Part shown: piece after piece, positions 17,009 to 25,838 of the stretch
Position numbering within the stretch: position 1 is the first letter of the stretch
Layout: each line of letters starts with the position of its first letter
DNA from: Caballeronia mineralivorans PML1(12)
Lineage (GTDB): Bacteria > Pseudomonadota > Gammaproteobacteria > Burkholderiales > Burkholderiaceae
Direction of reading: 5' to 3'
Length of the DNA stretch: 52,105 nucleotides
NCBI RefSeq assembly: GCF_001028175.1
Contig: NZ_AEJF01000079.1
Span: 1-52,105 of the forward strand
Position numbers and translations under genes: made by a program
The notes under the pieces: model-generated
What the model was told of the DNA's origin: nothing
What the model saw: the letters and a program-made list of their open reading frames with translations, nothing else
Databases searched by the model: none

Positions 17009-17578
17009 ATGAAGCGAATTCATTTTTTTGCGTCAAAAAACGACATTCAATCGATAACTGATCTCGTGGAGAGCACCGATGCGGTGAAGTACATTCTTGC
17101 GCACCATCACTTTCATCCTATGTCGGGACCTGACGCGCCAATTTACGAGACGGCACGGGATATCCCCGATCTTGGGGTCGCGGCTGCAAACCAAACGGTG
17201 AATTGCGCAAGGTATCTCGTAGTAGAGCACTCAACCGGGGTAACGCCGATGACCAGACATATCGGCAAGAATTTGCCTGATGGTGGCAAATGGTATACCG
17301 CATATGAGGCGGGTAACTGCCGCGAGTGCGTTGAATTCAATGCTGGCGGCTTCTGGTCGGACGGCACACTTATCAATGGCCTCGTTCAAACTTGGTCGGA
17401 CGATCCTGCCGCTCAAAGATTGATGAGAAGGTTTGCGGCGGGCCTAAAGAAAAATTTTGTGGCAAAAATCAACGTCTACTGGATCGGCCGGGAAGCAAAC
17501 GAGTTCTTGAAGAATGGTGGGCGTCTGACGTTTAATTCGAGTGCGCCTCCCGAGTTCAACATAAAGATCCCCGAATAA
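17009..17578 (+). CDS. Hypothetical protein, 189 residues
   Basis: I do not recognise this protein. It has no signal peptide or membrane segment. It begins MKRIHFFASKNDIQSITDLV, like an N-terminal strand-helix of a small sensor or immunity-type fold, and contains a Cys pair (GNCRECVEFN) and an aromatic region GGFWSDGTLINGLVQTWSDD. The start has GGGG just before the ATG. Composition is more AT-rich than the metabolic genes around, which fits acquisition by transfer. It converges on the hypothetical gene at 17795-18751. Confidence 0.65.
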   Translation: MKRIHFFASKNDIQSITDLVESTDAVKYILAHHHFHPMSGPDAPIYETARDIPDLGVAAANQTVNCARYLVVEHSTGVTPMTRHIGKNLPDGGKWYTAYEAGNCRECVEFNAGGFWSDGTLINGLVQTWSDDPAAQRLMRRFAAGLKKNFVAKINVYWIGREANEFLKNGGRLTFNSSAPPEFNIKIPE

Positions 17579-17794
17579 CAGGTCCGTTGCTTGTGACGGA
17601 GCAGACGTACGAATGGCCTGACGACGGCACGAACCAGCGGCCGAGACTGGCCGAACCCGGGCCGACGCGGGCCTCGATCAATCGCCGATCTCAGCGAACA
17701 TGCGAAACGCATAAGTCGACCCACTATAGATGGTCGCAATTCCCGACAGCGGACATTTACAACGTCGCAATCGATGGAAACCGTTTGTGCACGT

Positions 17795-18751
17795 TTAGCA
17801 GTCGGAGGCGTAAGGCAGCAACGCAAATGGCTTCCCGATGGCCCTTGCTATCGTCGCAGTGAGTTCACTCAGATCGTCAGGCCCTTCCGCCTCGCAGATC
17901 GTGAGATTTTTTAGTTCATTCTGCGACGTTTTACTTCGGCACTGCACCTGCAGCCATGAACCACCAGGTCCCTTTGCGGGGCGTACTCGCACAACTTCAA
18001 ATTGAATTACATCTTCCATCGGCACCACGTAGAGTTCCGAACCGAAAGAAATCAGCGCAGAACAGTCGTCTGAGCGACCGATCCATCCATACTTGGTGCC
18101 GACATCCCCATCAAGTAACCTGATGAACTCCAGTTCACTCTGCGATGCGGGGCGGCACTGGGCGCGCCTCATCGTTGACAAGTCACCAGGGATAGGGGCC
18201 ACCGGCACAAAGCTTTCGATCGCGACTTTATCCTTCGCACTGCACGGACGACGATAGCCGGTTTTGACGCCTATATGGCACGCTACCTTTAGCCTCGGTT
18301 CCCTTAAGTGGGCCGGATTAGTAGCGGGAAACTGCTGCATCTCGGGCGGCCAGACATACAGTTCCACCGAAGCGGGACCAAACCTCCACTCATGTCCGAC
18401 GGTGTTCGATGTCCGTGTTTTTTTGCCTTCTCCAAGGATTGGCACCAGTTGTTCTACGGTACGTTGGAGGTTGTCACGAGCATCGTTCACGAAATAGGCA
18501 TTGCCTGAAAACTCGGTCGCAGGCATCGCCGCAGAAAACTGAGGAAAAACCTGGGCTGAAAGTGGCCAAAGCAAGCCACGCACAAACGGGAGGTGCGTGA
18601 CAATCTCAATTACCTCCCAACTGTAAGCGGCGTGTTGTCGTGTTCCGAATTTCTCCTCCAGCGAACCACGTGAGCAATTCCAAGGAAGGCCTATCGCAGT
18701 TAGATAGCCATGCAACGCAGTTTGAATCGGAAATGCGCAATCAGCTTGCAT
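17795..18751 (-). CDS. Hypothetical protein, 318 residues
   Basis: Not recognised. No signal peptide or transmembrane helix is obvious. The first third has Trp/Phe-rich segments (WEVIEIVTHLPFVRGLLWPL), the middle third a beta-rich stretch with WRFGPASVELYVWPPEMQQF, and the last third a domain with YGWIGRSDDCSALISFGSEL, SWLQVQCRSKT and DLSELTATIARAIGKPFALL. The second Met (18751) is chosen because GAGGAG lies immediately upstream, though spacing is tight; an ATG six codons earlier is possible. The neighbouring genes are also orphans, so no function is inferred. Confidence 0.65.
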   Translation of the reverse strand: MQADCAFPIQTALHGYLTAIGLPWNCSRGSLEEKFGTRQHAAYSWEVIEIVTHLPFVRGLLWPLSAQVFPQFSAAMPATEFSGNAYFVNDARDNLQRTVEQLVPILGEGKKTRTSNTVGHEWRFGPASVELYVWPPEMQQFPATNPAHLREPRLKVACHIGVKTGYRRPCSAKDKVAIESFVPVAPIPGDLSTMRRAQCRPASQSELEFIRLLDGDVGTKYGWIGRSDDCSALISFGSELYVVPMEDVIQFEVVRVRPAKGPGGSWLQVQCRSKTSQNELKNLTICEAEGPDDLSELTATIARAIGKPFALLPYASDC

Positions 18752-19082
18752 GTTCTCCTCGGTATACATCTATGGCGATAGTGGACCGGCCCATTCGGTT
18801 GTCGGCGATCTGACCCTCTCCGTCGAACGCCCCGTATGGCTGTCCGGCGCTCTGGTTAATAACAGGGATTTGCCGCAGTTTGGCCCATGTTGATCTTCGA
18901 TTGTCGACTATCTACACCATGATGTCGACTGACCGCTCCTGGCCGAACAGCGACGGATGGCGATCGGTCCATCGACCCGTTGCGGCCCGACGATTTCCCG
19001 AAAAGTAGCCATTCGCTGGCACGATAGTTCGTCCGGTTTCCGGTCGTTAGAATATGTTCGTCACGAAAATGCGAGGCGACCC
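18752..19082. other. Intergenic region with degenerate repeat words
   Basis: About 330 bp between divergent genes. A GACCGCTCCTGGCCGAACAG stretch near 18930 resembles the dispersed repeat at 14853 and 19627. No gene is seen. Confidence 0.45.
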
Positions 19083-19598
19083 ATGCTGCGGGGAAAGCGA
19101 ATTTCAATGGTGGCCGCCATGGCCACGAATCGGGTGATCGGGTCGGCCAACGACATTCCATGGAGGGTGCCCGGGGAGCAGCAGCGCTTTCGTCTGCTGA
19201 CCGAGAGGCATCTGGTAGTGATGGGCCGGCGCACCTACGAGTCGATAGGCCGTCCGTTGCCGAATCGGGACGTGCTCGTCTTGGGGAGTCAAGTGCCCGT
19301 CGCCGAACGAGTGTCGACGTGCCGAACTTTGCAGGACGCGATGGAGGTCATCGCTCACGATTCACGGGAAGAAATCTTCATCGCTGGCGGCGCACAGATT
19401 TACCGCCTGTTTTTGCCGTACGCGGACGCGATCTATCTCACGGAGGTCGATCTGGAACCGGCAGGGGACACAAGGTTCCCTGAACTGCCCAGCGACTTCC
19501 ACTGCGTAGAAAAGGTCGACGTAAGTGCCCCTATTCGCTACACGTTCTTTACCTATCACCGAGTGCTCAACCCGGAGACAAGCGGCATTGAGCGGTAG
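19083..19598 (+). CDS. Dihydrofolate reductase (extra copy)
   Basis: A 171-residue DHFR, which reduces dihydrofolate with NADPH. The family features are all present: ISMVAAMATNRVIGSANDIP (substrate strand and Met20-type loop), W-x-x-P, VVMGRRTYESIGRPLPNRD (NADPH binding), EEIFIAGGAQIYRLFLPYAD and ...YLTEVDLEPAGDTRFPEL. The ATG at 19083 has a GAGG upstream and leaves a short basic lead; the frame is open further upstream without family features. It is not next to thyA, as a housekeeping folA often is, and it lies among orphan genes. It could be an accessory, possibly antifolate-insensitive, copy; resistance cannot be read from sequence alone. Confidence 0.9.
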   Translation: MLRGKRISMVAAMATNRVIGSANDIPWRVPGEQQRFRLLTERHLVVMGRRTYESIGRPLPNRDVLVLGSQVPVAERVSTCRTLQDAMEVIAHDSREEIFIAGGAQIYRLFLPYADAIYLTEVDLEPAGDTRFPELPSDFHCVEKVDVSAPIRYTFFTYHRVLNPETSGIER

Positions 19599-19626
19599 CT
19601 GCCACGTATTTTCAACCAGGTGCCGA

Positions 19627-19664
19627 AGGCCTCTTCCTGGCCGAACCCGGAAGTACACGGTCAG
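19627..19664. repeat. Dispersed intergenic repeat, copy B
   Basis: AGGCCTCTTCCTGGCCGAAC followed by CCGGAAGTACACGGTCAG, matching copy A at 14853-14889. It lies between the convergent DHFR gene and the gene at 19739. Confidence 0.65.
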
Positions 19665-19738
19665 TCCGAACATCACGGGTCTCGCCGGATGACGAACTTC
19701 CGTACCCGACCGACCTCTGCTGCTAGCAGTCGACTGCG

Positions 19739-20146
19739 CTAGAAGAATCCACTGAGAAACGCCGCCGCTTCTTCCGAGATACCAACGATCTTGTTCGTTG
19801 CCTGACGATAGAATTTGAAATTGAGTTCAGTCCCGGGACGGCCGTCATTCCAGTCGGTGAATTGCTTGAGGTCGCTTCGTCCCAACGTTCGCTCCGCGAG
19901 CGCAGTACGTCTGACGGAAATACTCACACGAGGCGTTTGCCGGGTTACGCCATGCTTCTTCGCGATCGCTTCGACGGAAGTAACGATGCCACGCGCGATA
20001 AGACCTTGCCCGCCTTCATTTTCGCTCGCAAACACGAAAACCGTGTCTCCTTTGGCAATATGCTTACCTCCGTACATTGTTTTCTGCGCGGTAAACGTGA
20101 ACGCGTTCACACGTGGATCGGAAATCTCTGCCTTGATCGCAAACAC
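19739..20146 (-). CDS. Hypothetical protein, possibly EVE/PUA-like
   Basis: A 135-residue soluble protein. The segment KGDTVFVFASENEGGQGLIA followed by RGIVTSVE resembles the core of EVE/PUA-like domains, which bind modified bases, but overall similarity is weak. The C-terminal half (SVRRTALAERTLGRSDLKQF and FKFYRQATNKIVGISEEAAA) would be consistent with an alpha-beta PUA-like fold. The GTG start at 20146 is supported by an AGGAG about eight bases upstream. It may bind modified nucleic acids, but this is tentative. Confidence 0.7.
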   Translation of the reverse strand: MFAIKAEISDPRVNAFTFTAQKTMYGGKHIAKGDTVFVFASENEGGQGLIARGIVTSVEAIAKKHGVTRQTPRVSISVRRTALAERTLGRSDLKQFTDWNDGRPGTELNFKFYRQATNKIVGISEEAAAFLSGFF

Positions 20147-20395
20147 CGTGCTTCTCCTCTAGTGCTCCTAAGTGTCCTGGTCACATCCATTTCAATCAAA
20201 TTTCGCGATGGCCGCTATCGGCTCGTGTCGCCGGGTGATTGTCGACGATCTGGATGGCGACGTCGCATGTCGTTTGTTGGCCGAAGGAGCCTGCGATACG
20301 GAGCCGTCTCGACTCTCCCAGGCAAGAAGAGCCATGTCTTGTCGGCTCAATGGGTGACTAGCTTCGGATCCTCCTAAGTCGAGACTCAGTGCGCA

Positions 20396-20992
20396 TTAGA
20401 GGAACGGCGAAATGTTCGCCATCGCGCGCGTCACGTAGACCTCCTTCTCCCCAACTGGCGCCACATAGTGAATCGCGCTACGTGCAGCCTCGACGCCTTC
20501 CAGTCGTGCGATGAACCAGGCCGCCAGATACTGCGACGACAGGCACCCGCCGGCGGTCGCGACGTTTCCCTTGGCCACGAACGGCTGATTGAGTACAGCC
20601 ACACCTGCCTCCTCGACCCACGGCCTGGTGGTCAGATCAGTGCAGGCCGGAACGTCGTCCAGCAGGCCCAGCTTCGCAAGTATGAGCGTTCCCGAGCACT
20701 GCGCGCCCAGCAACTGGCGCGCCGGGTCGAACCTCAGTTGCGACATCAACGCAGCATCGGCGACGACGTCCCGGGTCCGTATCCCACTACCCACCAGCAC
20801 GGCGTCCGCGTCGCATGCGTCCTTTAGCGACGCTTGCGCCTCCATCACCACGCCGTTCATTGAGCGCACCTTCTCCGCCGGACTGGCGATCGAAACCCGC
20901 CAGCCGGGCCGCTTGACCCGGTTGAGAATGCCGAGCGCGATCAGCGAGTCGAGTTCGTTGAAACCTTCAAAGGTCAGGATGGCGATGTGCAT
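20396..20992 (-). CDS. DJ-1/PfpI-family protein (GATase1-like)
   Basis: A 198-residue protein with the class I glutamine amidotransferase-like fold: IAILTFEGFNELDSLIALGI at the N terminus, ADAVLVGSGIRTRDV, and the nucleophile elbow QLLGAQCSGTLILAKLGLLD with Cys near residue 110. TAGGCLSSQYLAAWFIARLE follows. This matches the isonitrile hydratase/AraC-N-terminal subgroup without a DNA-binding domain. The ATG at 20992 has a GAGG upstream. It is divergent from a MocR regulator 70 bp away, so that regulator probably controls it. Confidence 0.9.
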   Translation of the reverse strand: MHIAILTFEGFNELDSLIALGILNRVKRPGWRVSIASPAEKVRSMNGVVMEAQASLKDACDADAVLVGSGIRTRDVVADAALMSQLRFDPARQLLGAQCSGTLILAKLGLLDDVPACTDLTTRPWVEEAGVAVLNQPFVAKGNVATAGGCLSSQYLAAWFIARLEGVEAARSAIHYVAPVGEKEVYVTRAMANISPFL

Positions 20993-21017
20993 GGGGGGCC
21001 TCGTGCGAGTGGAGACG

Positions 21018-21053
21018 TTGTATTGCGCCATCGTAAAACCGATAATCAATACA
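21018..21053 (+). promoter_or_regulatory. mocR promoter with inverted repeat
   Basis: A TTGTAT (21018-21023) and GATAAT (21041-21046) with 17 bp between them make a good sigma-70 promoter facing mocR. TGTATTG (21019-21025) and CAATACA (21047-21053) form an inverted repeat around it, a plausible MocR binding site. Confidence 0.5.
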
Positions 21054-21062
21054 TTCAAATAA

Positions 21063-22415
21063 TTGTCATGGATACGTTCAGGCATGCCTCAGCCTCGTTA
21101 CAAGCAACTGGTCGACCGTCTCGCGGCCGATATCCGTGAGGGGCGGCTGCGTTCCGGGACGCGGCTGCCAACGCACCGCGATCTCGCGGCTCGCGAAGGA
21201 CTGGCGCTGGTCACGGCCACGCGCGTCTACGCGGAGCTGCAAGCGATGGGCCTGGTGAGCGGAGAAACCGGTCGCGGCACGTTCGTCAAGGAGGCGCTCC
21301 CTCGCGGTCAAGGCATTGATCTGCATGCCTGGAGCGCTGACACGGTGGACCTGAGCTTCAACTATCCCTCGTTGCCGGATCAGGCAGACCTTTTCCGGGC
21401 AGCACTGCGCCAGCTCGCAGCCGCAGGCGACCTGGAGGCCCTGCTTCGATACCAGCCCCACGGCGGGCGCGAGCACGAGCGGGCGACCGTGGCGCGCCAC
21501 CTGACCAGCCGAGGACTGGCGGCATCGGCTGAAACCGTATTGCTCGTGAGCGGTGCGCAGCACGGGCTGACGACAACCGCCATGGCCTTGCTCGAGCCCG
21601 GCGACGTGGTGGCCGTGGATGCCCTGACGTACCCGGGATTCAAGCTTGCCGCCGAGGCCAATCGGCTGGAACTCGCCCCAATTCCGGCCGCTGGGCACGG
21701 CCCGGATCTGGACGCATTGGCGGCGCTGTGCAGGCGACGGCGAGTACGCGCCGTGTACGCGATGCCAACGCTCCATAACCCGCTCGGCTGGGTGATGAGC
21801 GCAAGGCGACGTCGGGAGCTGGTCGCCATCGCCCGGCAGCATGGACTGATGCTCATCGAGGACGCAGCCTACGCGTTCCTGGCGGAAGGCGCCCCACCTC
21901 CTTTGGCATCGCTTGCTCCGGAGACGACGGTCTATGTGTCGAGCTTGTCGAAGAGTGTCGCGACCGGACTGCGCGTCGGCTTCGTCTGCGCCCCGCGCGA
22001 ATGGGCTCCCAGGCTTGAACGGGCCATCCGGGCAACTACCTGGAACACCCCGGCGACCATGACGGCTATCGCCTGCGGCTGGATCGAGGACGGCACCGTG
22101 GCCAGGCTTGAAGCCGACAAACGGCGGGATGCCACGCTGCGCCAGTGCCTTGCCGCTGAAGTGCTGGGCGGGCTGAAACGGATCAGTCATCCCGCGTCGT
22201 ACTTTGTCTGGCTTCCTCTGCCACAGGAGGTTCGGGCAGACGCGATTGCGATGGCGTTGATACGCGAGCACATTTCCGTGTCGACGGCCCATCCATTCGC
22301 AACGTCAGCGCATGTGCCTCATGCCATCCGGTTGGCGCTCGGCTCCGTCAGCCTGCCCACGCTAAAACAGTCCCTGGAAACGGTGGCCCGCGTTGTTGCC
22401 GACCAGACCTACTGA
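21063..22415 (+). CDS. MocR-family regulator (GntR HTH + aminotransferase domain)
   Basis: A 450-residue PLP-dependent regulator. The N-terminal winged HTH of the GntR type covers about residues 8-75 (YKQLVDRLAADIREGRLRSG, TRLPTHRDLAAREGLALVTA). A fold type I aminotransferase domain follows with QHGLTTTAMALLEPGD, YAMPTLHNPLGWVMS and the PLP-lysine motif SSLSKSVATGLRVGF near residue 300. The TTG at 21063, directly after a stop codon, keeps the Trp near the N terminus that the family usually has; an ATG at 21084 is the alternative and gives a longer leader after the predicted promoter. It probably controls the divergent DJ-1/PfpI gene. Confidence 0.92.
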   Translation: MSWIRSGMPQPRYKQLVDRLAADIREGRLRSGTRLPTHRDLAAREGLALVTATRVYAELQAMGLVSGETGRGTFVKEALPRGQGIDLHAWSADTVDLSFNYPSLPDQADLFRAALRQLAAAGDLEALLRYQPHGGREHERATVARHLTSRGLAASAETVLLVSGAQHGLTTTAMALLEPGDVVAVDALTYPGFKLAAEANRLELAPIPAAGHGPDLDALAALCRRRRVRAVYAMPTLHNPLGWVMSARRRRELVAIARQHGLMLIEDAAYAFLAEGAPPPLASLAPETTVYVSSLSKSVATGLRVGFVCAPREWAPRLERAIRATTWNTPATMTAIACGWIEDGTVARLEADKRRDATLRQCLAAEVLGGLKRISHPASYFVWLPLPQEVRADAIAMALIREHISVSTAHPFATSAHVPHAIRLALGSVSLPTLKQSLETVARVVADQTY

Positions 22416-22639
22416 CCCATGGATACGGCGGCGCAATCCGACAGGCAGGATTCGCTGGCCAAATCTTTTCCGGGGGCTGCTTGGCAGGTTCCGTTCCAGG
22501 CGGCCGGGAGCGGACGGGGTGTGAGGATTGGCCGAGGACGGCACGCGACCCTCAAGCAACAGTCGGAATTCTACATAGCAGCCATTCACAGATGTCTAAA
22601 GAATTGATCCAACGCGCGTTCAAACGGCATATCGCGGGA

Positions 22640-23563
22640 CTAGCGGTTCGGCTCGGCGGTGAAATAAGAAGGCGACTTGCGGATTGCCGCGATAAAGGCG
22701 CCCAACACCGGTGGCACTTGTTTTCTAGATGGGTAGTAGAGATAGTAGCCAGGGAAAGCAGGCGTCCAGTCTTGAAGCAGATGGACAAGCTGGCCGGACG
22801 CAATATAAGGCCTTGCCTGCGCTTCAAAAATATAAGCGATGCCGAGTCCGTCCAGCGCAGCATCGCGCATCAGCTCGGGCTCATTGAAGGCCAGCGGGCC
22901 ATTCACTTTTATTTCGAGCGCGCGCCCGTCCTTTTCGAACTCCCAAGCGTAGATGCCGCCTGAACTCATCATCCGATAGTTAATGCAGCGATGCTGCATC
23001 AGGTCCCGCGGCGTTTCCGGCGATGGGTGCCGTGCCAGGTAGGAAGGCGCCGCGACGACCACCATCCGCAATTCGGGGCCGACCGGCACGCCAATCATGT
23101 CCTGCTCGACTTTCTCGCCGATGCGAATGCCCGCGTCGAACCGTTCTGCAATGATGTCGCGCAACCCATAGTCGATGATGACTTCAACGGTGGCCTCCGG
23201 GTAGTCGGTGCAAAAGCCGGTCAATACCGGGCGGATTACGCTTTCATACGCATGGCGAGTCGCGGTGAGGCGAACCGTGCCTGACACGATATGCCGTGCC
23301 CGCCCGAGGTCCTCCAGCGCTGCGCCGATCTCGGCAAGCGCCGGCGCAAGCGTGCTCAGCAGTTGCTCCCCCGCTTCGGTCGGACGGACGCTGCGGCTGT
23401 TGCGCTCGAGCAGGCGTACGCCAAGGCGAGCCTCGAGTTGTTTGATCGCATAGCTGAGCGCCGAGGTCGACAGCCTCAGTCCGGCAGCGGCGCGCGTAAA
23501 GCTGCGCTCGCGTGCAACGGCCGCGAAAGCCGCGAGGTCGTCCAGTTCGCCTCTTTTCATCAT
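22640..23563 (-). CDS. LysR-family transcriptional regulator
   Basis: A 307-residue LysR protein. The HTH occupies residues about 7-65 (FAAVARERSFTRAAAGLRLS, then SYAIKQLEARLGVRLLERNS and the wing RSVRPTEAGEQLL). The effector domain begins with GTVRLTATRHAYESVIRPVL and contains GLRDIIAERFDAGIRIGE. This is the CrgA-like/AaeR-like subgroup often divergent from oxidoreductases. The next gene in the divergent direction, an SDR at 23705, is the likely target, with about 140 bp between the two starts. Confidence 0.95.
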   Translation of the reverse strand: MMKRGELDDLAAFAAVARERSFTRAAAGLRLSTSALSYAIKQLEARLGVRLLERNSRSVRPTEAGEQLLSTLAPALAEIGAALEDLGRARHIVSGTVRLTATRHAYESVIRPVLTGFCTDYPEATVEVIIDYGLRDIIAERFDAGIRIGEKVEQDMIGVPVGPELRMVVVAAPSYLARHPSPETPRDLMQHRCINYRMMSSGGIYAWEFEKDGRALEIKVNGPLAFNEPELMRDAALDGLGIAYIFEAQARPYIASGQLVHLLQDWTPAFPGYYLYYPSRKQVPPVLGAFIAAIRKSPSYFTAEPNR

Positions 23564-23704
23564 CCTATGGCATTCAACGCCGCGTCAAATGCTTGCTACT
23601 TTATCTCATGATCGCGCGTCGGTACATTGGCGCCGTGGATCACGGATTCGGCGGCACGCGGTGGTGGCGCGCCGTTCCTCATCGCATACCAACGGAGGTT
23701 GTAA

Positions 23705-24439
23705 ATGGCATCACTGGCAAACAAGGTTGTGCTGATCACCGGCGCATCGAGTGGCATCGGCGAGAGCACGGCCCGGGTACTGGCCGCAAGCGGCGCGCGT
23801 GTAGTCATCGGCGCACGCCGTACGGATCGACTGGAAACCCTCGCGGAAGAAATTGAAAGCGCCGGTGGCAGCGTGCGTTATCGCAAGCTCGATGTCGTCG
23901 ATCCGGATGATATGGAAGCGTTCGTTGCATTCGCCTGTGCCGAGTTCGGGCAAGTTGACGTGCTTGTCAACAATGCGGGCGTCATGCCGCTTTCTCCGCT
24001 GTCAGCGCTGAAGATCGACGAATGGAACTGGATGATCGACGTCAACATTCGTGGGACGCTGCACGGCATTGCTGCGGCACTCCCGCGAATGGAGGCGCAA
24101 GGTCATGGGCACATCATCAATGTGTCTTCGGTGGGCGGGTTCGTGGTGCAACCCACTGCGGCGGTCTATGCGGCGACCAAGTTCGCGGTGCGCGCGATCT
24201 CGGAAGGCTTGCGCAAAGAGTCCGACAAGATTCGCTGCACCTGCGTGTATCCCGGCGTAGTGGAATCGGAACTCGCCGACACCATCAGCGACGAGACGGC
24301 GCGGGAAAGGATGAAGGCATACCGCAAACTTTCGATCCAGCCGGACGCCATCGGCCGCGCGATCCAGTTCGCGATCGAGCAGCCGAATGATGTAGACGTC
24401 AACGAGATCGTCGTGCGTCCTCTTATGACGCAGGTCTGA
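23705..24439 (+). CDS. Short-chain dehydrogenase/reductase
   Basis: A 244-residue classical SDR: VVLITGASSGIGESTARVLA at residues 8-27, VDVLVNNAGVMPLSPLSAL, HIINVSSVGGF carrying the catalytic Ser, and YAATKFAVRAISEGLRKE with the YxxxK. CTCVYPGVVESELAD is the usual loop after the active site. GGAGG lies upstream of the ATG. It resembles the NADP-dependent YdfG-like group that reduces small hydroxy or keto compounds. It is divergent from a LysR gene that probably induces it, and it converges on the cytochrome c gene with 21 bp between the ends. Confidence 0.95.
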   Translation: MASLANKVVLITGASSGIGESTARVLAASGARVVIGARRTDRLETLAEEIESAGGSVRYRKLDVVDPDDMEAFVAFACAEFGQVDVLVNNAGVMPLSPLSALKIDEWNWMIDVNIRGTLHGIAAALPRMEAQGHGHIINVSSVGGFVVQPTAAVYAATKFAVRAISEGLRKESDKIRCTCVYPGVVESELADTISDETARERMKAYRKLSIQPDAIGRAIQFAIEQPNDVDVNEIVVRPLMTQV

Positions 24440-24460
24440 GTGCGAACGAAAACTCCCTGC

Positions 24461-25828
24461 CTAGTCGTTCTCAGCCCGCTTTGGCTGCCCAGCGGCGCCT
24501 ACCGCCCGGCGAACCTTCGCAACCTGTTCGGCGCTCACCGCCGGAGCGTGATTACCCCAGCTCGAACGCACGAAGGTCAGCACGTCGGCCACGTCCCGAT
24601 CGGTCAGACGATCGTCGAAGCCAGGCATGCCGTAGTGCGTCGGCGCCGTCCGGGTCGATGGCATCTGCCCGCCAAGCAGGACGAGGTGGATCAACGACGT
24701 AGGGTCTGCCGTATTGATCGTCGTGCTTTGCGCAAGCTTCGGGAACGTTCCGCCATACCCATTGCCGGTTGTGCGATGACAGGCGGCACAATTGTCGAGG
24801 AAGGTCAGTGCACCGTTACCCCTGCCGGAACCGGTACGCAGCGCCTTGGCGGCCGAATCGTCGTAGACCATTGCCTTCTGGCCCGCGGCGACCGGCGCCA
24901 GCGTCTTCAGATAGCGCGCAATAGCGGTGAGGTCGGCATCGCTCATGTGCTGCGTGCTGTCCTCGACCACCTCCGCCATACCCCCGAACGCGGCCGAATG
25001 AGCGGTGCGCCCGCTCTTCAGGAGCTCAACAATCTCCGCCTCGCTCCAGCTTCCCAGACCGTCGTTTGCATCGCCACGCAGGCTCTTCGCGAGGTATCCG
25101 TCAATCACGCCGCCCGACAAAAACCATTTGCCGTCGTCCGTCAGCGACCTCTCCTGCAGCGTGACAGCACGAGGCGTGTGGCAGGCGCTGCAGTGCGCGA
25201 GACCTTCCACCAGATACTTGCCGCGCAGGACCGGATCGTTCGAAGCGGACAACTCGTCCGTCACGACAGGTGGCGCGTACATCATGCGCCAGAACGACAG
25301 CGGCCAGCGCGTCGACAGCGGCCACGGAATGTCCGCCGCCTTGTTCGCCTGCGGGGCCGGTTGCACGCCGTACATGAAATAGGCGTACAGCGCCTTCACG
25401 TCGGACGGCTTGACCTTGGCGTACGACACGTAGGGCATGGCCGGATACAGCGTCACGCCGTTCTTCGCGATGCCGCGGCGCAGCGCCTTGTCGAAGTCCT
25501 CGAGCGTGTAGTTGCCGATACCCGTGTCCTTGTCTGGCGTGATGTTCGTCGAATAGATCTTGCCGATTGGCGAAGCGATTCCCAGACCGCCGGCAAAGGG
25601 CTTGCCACCTTTGGCCGTGTGACAGGCGATACAGTCGCCTGCGCTCGCGAGATACTGGCCTTGCTGAACCAGTTGCCGCTGGTCTGCCGGAATGCCGGCG
25701 ACGACAGTGACCGCAGCACCGGCGACCGGGGTCGAAGCGAGGTTGTCCGCGAACGCATAACCCGCCCATGCGGCGCCGGCGATCATCGACGACACCAACG
25801 CCACCTGGAGATGTTTTTTCGTTGTCAT
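24461..25828 (-). CDS. Tri-haem cytochrome c subunit of a periplasmic dehydrogenase
   Basis: A 455-residue exported cytochrome. An N-terminal hydrophobic segment (VALVSSMIAGAAWAGYAF) serves as signal peptide or anchor. Three CxxCH haem-binding motifs are present: CIACH (residues 66-70), CSACH (about 213) and CAACH (about 347), the layout of cytochrome subunits of gluconate, alcohol, aldehyde and fructose dehydrogenases. It passes electrons from the flavoprotein to ubiquinone. It is the last gene of a three-gene operon, starting ten bases after the flavoprotein gene ends, with an AGGGG ribosome site in that gap. Confidence 0.95.
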   Translation of the reverse strand: MTTKKHLQVALVSSMIAGAAWAGYAFADNLASTPVAGAAVTVVAGIPADQRQLVQQGQYLASAGDCIACHTAKGGKPFAGGLGIASPIGKIYSTNITPDKDTGIGNYTLEDFDKALRRGIAKNGVTLYPAMPYVSYAKVKPSDVKALYAYFMYGVQPAPQANKAADIPWPLSTRWPLSFWRMMYAPPVVTDELSASNDPVLRGKYLVEGLAHCSACHTPRAVTLQERSLTDDGKWFLSGGVIDGYLAKSLRGDANDGLGSWSEAEIVELLKSGRTAHSAAFGGMAEVVEDSTQHMSDADLTAIARYLKTLAPVAAGQKAMVYDDSAAKALRTGSGRGNGALTFLDNCAACHRTTGNGYGGTFPKLAQSTTINTADPTSLIHLVLLGGQMPSTRTAPTHYGMPGFDDRLTDRDVADVLTFVRSSWGNHAPAVSAEQVAKVRRAVGAAGQPKRAEND

Positions 25829-25838
25829 GGTCGTCCCC

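Noticed and set aside
19739..20146. Restriction-associated EVE-domain protein
   Set aside because: The EVE/PUA-like resemblance is weak and no restriction or modification genes are nearby; reported only as possible.
21078..22292. Minus-strand open frame opposite mocR
   Set aside because: A shadow of a strongly conserved gene with HTH and PLP-lysine motifs.
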